8,663 nucleotides of DNA from DATAFT01 sp035544635 (lineage in GTDB: Bacteria > Acidobacteriota > Thermoanaerobaculia > Multivoradales > Multivoraceae). Where the stretch lies: positions 1 through 8,663 of the forward strand of contig DATKDQ010000019.1 of the NCBI GenBank assembly GCA_035544635.1. The letters run 5' to 3'. Below the pieces are notes generated by a model. It was not told the DNA's origin. It searched no databases and saw nothing but the letters and a program-made list of their open reading frames with translations. The first letter of the stretch is position 1; the number at the start of each line of letters is the position of its first letter. The position numbers were made by a program, and so were the translations under genes. Shown piece by piece: positions 1 through 4,996 of this stretch.

Positions 1-1
1 G

Positions 2-2248
2 GTGTATCCGGAGATCGAAGGCCGTGCGCCGCAGGAGATGACGACGCTCGTCGGGCGCACCGAAACGGGGATGATCCTCGGCACGCTCGGCTATCTCTCC
101 CCCGAGCAGGCCGCAGGCAAGCGGGTGGACTTCCGCTCGGACCAGTTCGCGCTCGGCGCCCTGCTCTACGAGCTGGCGACCGGCGAGCGGCCCTTCCGGC
201 GCGAGACGACGCCGGAGATCTTGACCGCGATTCTCCGCGAGGAGCCGGAGCCGATCCGAGAGGGAAGACCCGACCTGCCGCCCCAGCTCGGCTGGATCGC
301 CGAGCGCTGCCTCGCCAAGGACCCCAACGATCGCTACGGCTCGACCAAGGACCTCGCGAGGGATCTTGCGGATCTCCGCGATCACCTCTCCGAGCTCGGG
401 CGCGCCGAGAAGGCTCTCGGAACCGCGAAGGGGGCCAAGGCGCCCCATCGGCGGCTCGATCTCGTCGGTTGGAGCACGGCGGCCGTGTTCGGGTTGCTCG
501 CCGGTTGGGCGTGGCTTGGTCCGCGGGCACCCGCGCCGCCGCCGCCGACCCTACGCTTCACCATCGAGATGCCCGAGGGCCTCGTCCTGCCGCTTGACTC
601 GTTCCTCCCCGCGTTCGCTCTCTCGCCCTCGGGCGAAGCGATCGCCTTCACGGCCAGCGCTCCGGATTGGAGCCGCTGGTCGCTCTACCTTCGGCGTTTC
701 GACTCCGAAACGGCGCGCGAGATCCCCGGAACAGCGGACGCGCGGTCGCCGTTCTTCTCACCGGACGGCACCTCGGTAGGGTTCTTCCAGGACGGCAAGC
801 TGCGCAAGGTCCGCCTCGGCGACGGAGCCATCGCCACCGTCTGCTCCGCGCCGAATCCGCGTGGCGGCGCGTGGCTCGCCGACGACACGATCGTTTTCGC
901 CCCGGCTGGCGGCGACGCAGCCCTCCAGCGCGTCCCTGCACAGGGCGGTGAACCGAGACCGTTCACGGCGCTCGACACGACAGCCGGCGAGATCAACCAC
1001 AGGTGGCCTCGCGCGGTCCCGGGCGGCACGGCAGTGCTCTTCACCATCCTGACCGACGAGTCGCCCGGCGAAGCGCCGGGAATCGGCATCGCACGGGCCG
1101 AGCCTGGTCCCCACCGCGTGCTCACGGCGCGCGGCTTCTCTCCCGGCGCGGCCGCAGATCGCCTCCTGTTCGTCCGCCAGGGTGCGCTCTGGGCGGCGCC
1201 CTTCGACCTCCGGCAGCTCGAGCTGCGCGGCGACGCGACACGGGTCGCCGACGAGATCGCCACGAGGTTCTTCAGCAGCCGCGCCGAGTTCGACATCGCG
1301 CGCTCGGGCGAGCTCGCCTTCGTCGGAGCCCCTCTGACCCGGACACCGCGCCGGTTGGTCTGGGTCGACCGCCAGGGAAGACGCTCGTCGATCGACCTGC
1401 CGCCGCAAGACATCATCTCGCCGCGCCTCTCGCCCGACGGCCTCCGCGTCGCGCTCCAGATCTCGGAGCCGAGCGGCTTCGGCGGGATCTGGATCTACGA
1501 GCTCGAGCGGCGGCTTCTGTCGCGCGTCACGCCGGATGGTCTGCACCAGTCCGCGCGCTGGAGTCCCGATGGCACCGACCTCTTCTACGCCCGGGCGGGC
1601 TCACGAAGAACCTCGGCCATCTATCGGATCTCCAGCCGCGGCGGCGGACAGCCCGAGCTGGTTCTCGGCGGCGACCAGCAGGTCTTTCCCAATTCGATCG
1701 CTGCCGACAGCCGCCGCCTGATCGTTTCGCGCTGGTCCGAGGAGACGAGGGGCGACCTCCTGCTCTATTCGTTCGACGACCGTTCGCTCGTCCCCCTCGC
1801 CGATAGCGCCGCGGGCGAGACTGGGGGGGAGGTCTCACCCGACGGACGCTGGCTCGCCTACTTCTCGGACGAGACGGGCCGACACGATCTCTACCTTCGC
1901 CCGCTCGAGAGTCCGAGCCCCCGCTGGCAGCTGACGAGTCAAGAGCCCGCCGGGGAGATCGCCTGGCGACGCGACGGCCGCGAGCTCTTCTACCGCTCCG
2001 GGAAAACGCTGTACTCGATCGCGATCGGGCCCGGAGCGGATCCGGCCCCCGGTGCGCCGCGCCGGCTCTTCGAGGGCCCGTTCGATGGCGGCGGCCCCCC
2101 GGAGGCGAACTACGACGTCAGCGCGGACGGCGAGCGCTTCCTCATGATCGAGTCCGACACCGCGCCGCGCCGCACGCCCATCTCGATCGTTCTCCAGGAC
2201 CCGACCCTCCTCGGCCGATCCGCGGACCCGGGCAGGTCGCCCGAATGA
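2..2248 (+). CDS. Ser/Thr protein kinase with C-terminal TolB/PD40-like beta-propeller, 5' partial
   Basis: This is the C-terminal part of a membrane-anchored PknB-type kinase; the N-lobe and catalytic loop lie upstream of the window. The first codon, GTG, aligns with an internal Val of the paralogue at 4993-7677 (VYPE), so it is not a real start. Visible kinase parts, numbered within the fragment, are the activation-segment end GTLGYLSPEQ (about 27-36), the subdomain IX Asp in DFRSDQFALG (43-52), ELATGERPF, and the subdomain XI Arg in DPNDRY (111). A single TM helix spans about 154-173, followed by a Pro-rich linker. From about 185 to the end come repeated PD40 motifs such as LSPSG, FSPDG, LSPDG, WSPDG and VSPDG, which form a predicted extracytoplasmic beta-propeller. 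The stop overlaps the next start by 4 bases (ATGA, 2245-2248), which suggests translational coupling. The family is certain; the ligand and the substrates are unknown. Confidence 0.93.
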   Translation: MYPEIEGRAPQEMTTLVGRTETGMILGTLGYLSPEQAAGKRVDFRSDQFALGALLYELATGERPFRRETTPEILTAILREEPEPIREGRPDLPPQLGWIAERCLAKDPNDRYGSTKDLARDLADLRDHLSELGRAEKALGTAKGAKAPHRRLDLVGWSTAAVFGLLAGWAWLGPRAPAPPPPTLRFTIEMPEGLVLPLDSFLPAFALSPSGEAIAFTASAPDWSRWSLYLRRFDSETAREIPGTADARSPFFSPDGTSVGFFQDGKLRKVRLGDGAIATVCSAPNPRGGAWLADDTIVFAPAGGDAALQRVPAQGGEPRPFTALDTTAGEINHRWPRAVPGGTAVLFTILTDESPGEAPGIGIARAEPGPHRVLTARGFSPGAAADRLLFVRQGALWAAPFDLRQLELRGDATRVADEIATRFFSSRAEFDIARSGELAFVGAPLTRTPRRLVWVDRQGRRSSIDLPPQDIISPRLSPDGLRVALQISEPSGFGGIWIYELERRLLSRVTPDGLHQSARWSPDGTDLFYARAGSRRTSAIYRISSRGGGQPELVLGGDQQVFPNSIAADSRRLIVSRWSEETRGDLLLYSFDDRSLVPLADSAAGETGGEVSPDGRWLAYFSDETGRHDLYLRPLESPSPRWQLTSQEPAGEIAWRRDGRELFYRSGKTLYSIAIGPGADPAPGAPRRLFEGPFDGGGPPEANYDVSADGERFLMIESDTAPRRTPISIVLQDPTLLGRSADPGRSPE

Positions 2249-2364
2249 CCCTCGCCCCCTCGACCCGCCTCGGCCCCTACGAGATCGTCTCGCCGCTCGG
2301 CGCGGGCGGCATGGGCGAGGTCTATCGCGCCAAGGATTCGCGCCTCGGCCGCGAGGTCGCGGTG

Positions 2365-2370
2365 AAGTTC
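2365..2370 (+). other. Frameshift site in the kinase beta-3 strand (one base missing)
   Basis: After the invariant-Lys codon AAG (2365-2367) the sequence reads TTCTGCCGG. The paralogues read AAG GTG CTG CCG at this point. Adding one G after 2367 restores K-V-L-P-A-D-V and joins the N-terminal 41 codons to the long frame ending at 4475. The surrounding bases show no slippery heptamer or obvious downstream stimulator, so a simple deletion or a base-calling error in a former GG run is more likely than programmed frameshifting. Confidence 0.85.
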
Positions 2371-3636
2371 TGCCGGCCGACGTCGCCGGGGATCCCGACC
2401 GCCTGCGTCGCTTCGAGCAGGAGGCGCGGGCCGCCTCGGCGATCCACCATCCGAATCTGCTCGCCGTCCAGCTCGCCCGGGGCCTCGCCGCGGCGCACGA
2501 CAAGGGGATCGTCCACCGCGATCTCAAGCCCGAGAACCTCTTCCTGACGCGCGACGGCCTCGCCAAGATCCTCGATTTCGGCCTCGCCCGCATCGAGCGG
2601 CCGGAGCTGTCCTCGGGAGATCTCAACGACGTCTCCACCGTGCTCGAGACCTCCGCCGGCACCGTCCTCGGCACCGTCGGCTACATGGCGCCCGAGCAGG
2701 TGCGCGGGGAGCGCGCCGCGACGCCCTCGGGCGCGACCCCCGCGCTGACCCGCGTCGTCGCACGGCTGCTCGAGAAGGATCCCGCCCGTCGCTTCCGCTC
2801 CGCCCAAGACCTCGTCTTCGCCCTCGAGGAGCTGGCGACGGCAACATCGCACGCCGCGTCGGCGAACGCCGTGAAGGGCCGCTGGCGGCCGAGGCGCGCC
2901 CGAGCCGCCTGGGCGCTCGGCCTCTTTCTCGCGCTGGCCGCCCTCGGGATCGCCCTCTTTGCCGGCCGACGCGCAGGCTCGCGCGCCGAGCCGCCAGCCC
3001 CGGAGGGCGCCGTCAGCAGTCTCGCCGTGCTACCGCTCGAGGAGATCGGTACCGAGGGCGAGGGGTACTTCGGCGTCGGCGTCGCCGACACGATTCAGAC
3101 CAAGCTCGGCGCCATCGACGCCCTCGTGGTGCGGCCGACGAGTGCCGTGCGCAAGTACGCCGGCACGACGTTCGACCCGCTCATCGCCGGCCGCGAGCTC
3201 GCCGTCGACGCCGTGCTCGCCGGCAGCGTCCAGCGCGCCGACGGGCGGCTGCGCCTGAACCTGCGACTGCTCCGCACCGACGGCGAGAGCCTGTGGGCCG
3301 CGACGTTCGACGGTGCCGAGGGCGAGATCTTCGCCATCCAGGACCGCGTCGCCGAACAGGTCCTCCTCCATCTGCGCATCCGGCTCGACCAGGCGCGCCG
3401 GCTGGCGACCGGCCCGACCCGCGTGCCCGCAGCCTACGACGCCTACCTGCGCGGGCTCGCCGACCTCGATCTTCGCCTGACCAACCCGGAGGCGACGCTT
3501 TCGGCGATCGCCCATTTCGAGACGGCGCTCCGCCACGACCCCTCCTCCGACCTCGCCTGGGCGCGGCTCGCCATGGGCGAGGCGTGGATGGGACTCTTCC
3601 GCGAAGCCGATCGGCCCGAATGGATCGACCGCGCCC

Positions 3637-3735
3637 GTCGCAGCCTCGCCCGCTCGCGCGAACTCGACCGGTGGGCCGCGCCGTTGACCGCAGCGTCACC
3701 GAGTCGCAGCCTCGCCCGCTCGCGCGAACTCGACC
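3637..3735 (+). repeat. 33-bp perfect direct repeat with a 66-bp period inside the TPR region
   Basis: Copies at 3637-3669 and 3703-3735 are identical over 33 bases and encode the decapeptide RSLARSRELD twice. The offset of 66 bases (22 codons) keeps the frame open. The 33-base spacer 3670-3702 (encoding roughly RWAAPLTAASPS) weakly resembles the sequence that follows the second copy (PRLAEPW..). This fits a 66-bp tandem duplication within a TPR helix that has since partly diverged or been scrambled. It adds a partial repeat unit to the sensor part of the kinase at 2245-4475. Confidence 0.85.
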
Positions 3736-4475
3736 CGCGACTCGCCGAGCCGTGGATCGTCGACAGCGAGCTCCGCTTCAGCGCGGCCGGAGAGTGGGAC
3801 GTCGTCGGCGCTGCGCGCTCCCTGCTCGAGGCGCAGCGGCTCGATCCGCGCGCGGGCCTCTCCGAGCTCGCCGACCTCTACGCGCACCTCGGGCTCGACG
3901 GGCCCGCGCTCGCCACGGCACGACGGGCGATCGAGATCGACCCGTCGAGCTCCGCGACGCGCGAACGCTACGTCAACACGCTGTGCCTGGCCGGCGCCTG
4001 GGAAGAGTGCGTCGTCGCAGCGGCGCGGCTCCCCGACCGCCGCTGGTGGTCGATTCCGCCGCTGCTCTGGCTCGACCGCATCGACGAGGCGGAGGCGCTG
4101 GCACGTTCCGTTCTCGCGGAGGAGCCGGAAAGTGAGTTGGCGCAGATCCAGTCGGCGATGGTTCACGCCCGCCGCGGCCGGGTCGACGAAGCGATCCAGG
4201 CGATCTCCGAGCTCGAGGTGAAAGTCGAACGACGACGGCCCAGCTTCCACCATCGAGCGCACGATCTCGCCGCGGTCCGCGCGCTCGCCGGCGACGCCGC
4301 CGGTGCCGCGCGTTGGCTCGACGCGATGGCCGCCGCCGGCCAGCCGAGCCTGCCGTTGGTCGAACGCGATCCGCACTTCGACCGCATCCGGCAGACCCCG
4401 GAGTACCTCGCCTTCGTGGCCCGGCTGCGGCCGATGTGGGAGCGGAACCTCAGAGAGCTCGGATCCTCGCGATGA

Positions 4476-4687
4476 CCGCGGCCGCGGGTCGGGGCCGCTC
4501 CCGGGCGCCCGATCGGCCTCAGCCCGGCGTCGCCCCCGGCAGGCCACCGGCGAGCTCCCTGCCGATCACCGCCGCCCTCGACTGGCAGGCGGCGCTGCCG
4601 CGCGCCTGACCCGCCGGCCCCTGTACGTACAAAGTACGTACAGGAAGCGCGGGTTGGTCCAGGCCGGCGGCTCGTTGGCGGTGCGCG
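4476..4687. other. Region without a convincing gene between the TPR-kinase and the Doc-like gene
   Basis: This 212-base stretch separates the stop at 4475 from the GTG of the Doc-like gene. An ATG at 4472 overlaps the upstream stop exactly as the kinase starts do, but it opens only a 45-codon Arg/Pro/Ala-rich frame (to 4609) with no recognisable domain. Another frame is open from 4476 to a TGA at 4689-4691 but contains no usable start codon, so I cannot call an antitoxin there. The only structured element is the palindrome at 4620-4644. No promoter or terminator is clear. Confidence 0.6.
4620..4644. promoter_or_regulatory. Perfect inverted repeat (11-bp arms, AAA centre), possible operator
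   Basis: The arm CCTGTACGTAC (4620-4630) and its exact reverse complement (4634-4644) flank AAA. Each arm contains the self-palindromic octamer GTACGTAC, so the site is both a direct and an inverted repeat. It lies 43 bases upstream of the GTG start of the Doc-like gene, a position expected for an operator bound by a dimeric repressor such as a toxin-antitoxin autoregulator. No T-run follows on either strand, so an intrinsic terminator is unlikely. Its AT-rich core stands out against the GC-rich surroundings. The binding protein is unknown. Confidence 0.55.
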
Positions 4688-4996
4688 GTGACCGAGTACC
4701 TGTCGATCCGGCAGGTTCTCCGGGTCCGTGCGCTCCAGATCGACGAATTCGGTGGCTCTGCCGGCGTTCGCGACCGCGGCGTGCTCGAGTCTGCCCTCGC
4801 CCGGCCGCAGACGACGTTCGACGGCGAGGATCTCTACCGCGATCTCGCCGACAAGGCCGCGGCGCTCCTGCATTCGCTCGTCCAAAACCACCCGTTCCTC
4901 GACCGCAACAAGCGCGTCGGCGCGATGGCGACAGAGCTCTTCGTCTTCGCCAACGAGCACGCGCTCCGCGCCGCGGACGTACAATCGCGTCCTTGA
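4688..4996 (+). CDS. Fic/Doc-family (death-on-curing) toxin-like protein, short C-terminus, no antitoxin seen
   Basis: The predicted 102-aa protein matches the Doc branch of the Fic fold: a YLSIRQVL start, EFGGSAGVRDRGVLESALARPQ (19-41), then LYRDLADKAAALLHSLVQNHPF and the active-site motif HPFLDRNKR (68-76). Doc toxins use this motif to phosphorylate EF-Tu; related Fic enzymes transfer AMP. The usual motif has a small residue (Ala or Gly) where this protein has Arg73, so activity is uncertain. Family members run to about 120-130 aa with a final helix after the LNG-like turn. Here the match fades at about residue 95 and the ORF ends at the overlap with the next kinase start (TTGA, 4993-4996). 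GTG 4688 is the only start in frame after the stop at 4607. A Phd- or AbrB-like antitoxin would normally sit just upstream, and none is visible. The gene may be an orphan or a decaying toxin. Confidence 0.8.
   Translation: MTEYLSIRQVLRVRALQIDEFGGSAGVRDRGVLESALARPQTTFDGEDLYRDLADKAAALLHSLVQNHPFLDRNKRVGAMATELFVFANEHALRAADVQSRP
4980..4985 (+). promoter_or_regulatory. Possible -10 element (TACAAT) giving a leaderless or short-leader transcript
   Basis: TACAAT lies 7 bases before the TTG start of the kinase at 4993, the spacing expected if transcription starts at or next to the start codon. No good -35 hexamer is seen 16-18 bases upstream and no Shine-Dalgarno sequence precedes the TTG. It overlaps the end of the Doc-like ORF. 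This is a weak call based on position and sequence alone. Confidence 0.3.

Larger units (their letters stand above)
2245..4475 (+). pseudogene. Frameshifted, internally deleted Ser/Thr kinase with TM helix, TolB-like domain and TPR-type C-terminus
   Basis: This gene encodes a kinase-TM-sensor protein of about 743 aa once one base is restored. Frame 1 runs from ATG 2245 to codon 41 (AAG, 2365-2367) with LGPYEI, GAGGMGEVYRAKD and VAVK. The homologous reading then continues one frame back from CTG 2370 to TGA 4473-4475. Numbered in the reconstructed protein, HRDLKPEN (catalytic D93, K95, N98), DFG (D111) and APEQ (E151) are present. The hinge/helix D region is missing after residue 75 (about 41 residues), and most of helices F-G is missing between PEQ and DPARR (about 44 residues), so kinase activity is unlikely. 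A TM helix follows at about 223-242. Next is a TolB N-terminal/CadC-like domain at about 258-383 (SLAVLPLEEIG, VLAGSVQRADGRLRLNLRLL, FAIQDRV), then TPR-like helical repeats at about 393-740. The sensor half is fully open, so a lone base deletion or sequencing error on top of an already degenerate kinase is also possible. The gene overlaps its upstream neighbour by ATGA. Confidence 0.8.

Noticed and set aside
2..4. GTG at position 2 as the start of the first kinase
   Set aside because: It aligns with an internal Val of the activation segment in the paralogue; the true start lies before the window.
685..1416. Long minus-strand ORF opposite the first kinase gene, and similar ones opposite 2322-2852, 3696-4547, 4834-5664 and 6685-7791
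   Set aside because: They lie antisense to clearly homologous coding sequence and have no recognisable domains; long antisense frames are expected at this GC content.
2365..2370. Programmed -1 frameshift in the TPR-kinase
   Set aside because: There is no slippery heptamer at AAGTTCTG, and the kinase is already missing core parts, so a deletion or sequencing error is simpler.
4472..4609. 45-codon ORF starting at the overlapping ATG after the TPR-kinase
   Set aside because: It is Arg/Pro/Ala-rich with no recognisable domain; it is more likely a leftover start codon than a gene.
4620..4644. Palindrome as an intrinsic terminator
   Set aside because: No run of T follows the stem on either strand.
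4476..4691. Open frame ending with TGA overlapping the Doc GTG, considered as an antitoxin
   Set aside because: It contains no ATG, GTG or TTG start and no Phd- or AbrB-like pattern.
4303..4992. Long upstream extension of the 4993-7677 kinase reading frame (possible start at 4303)
   Set aside because: The frame is open by chance in GC-rich DNA. It overlaps the TPR-kinase and the Doc-like gene, has low-complexity Arg/Pro content, and paralogues begin at the position equal to TTG 4993.
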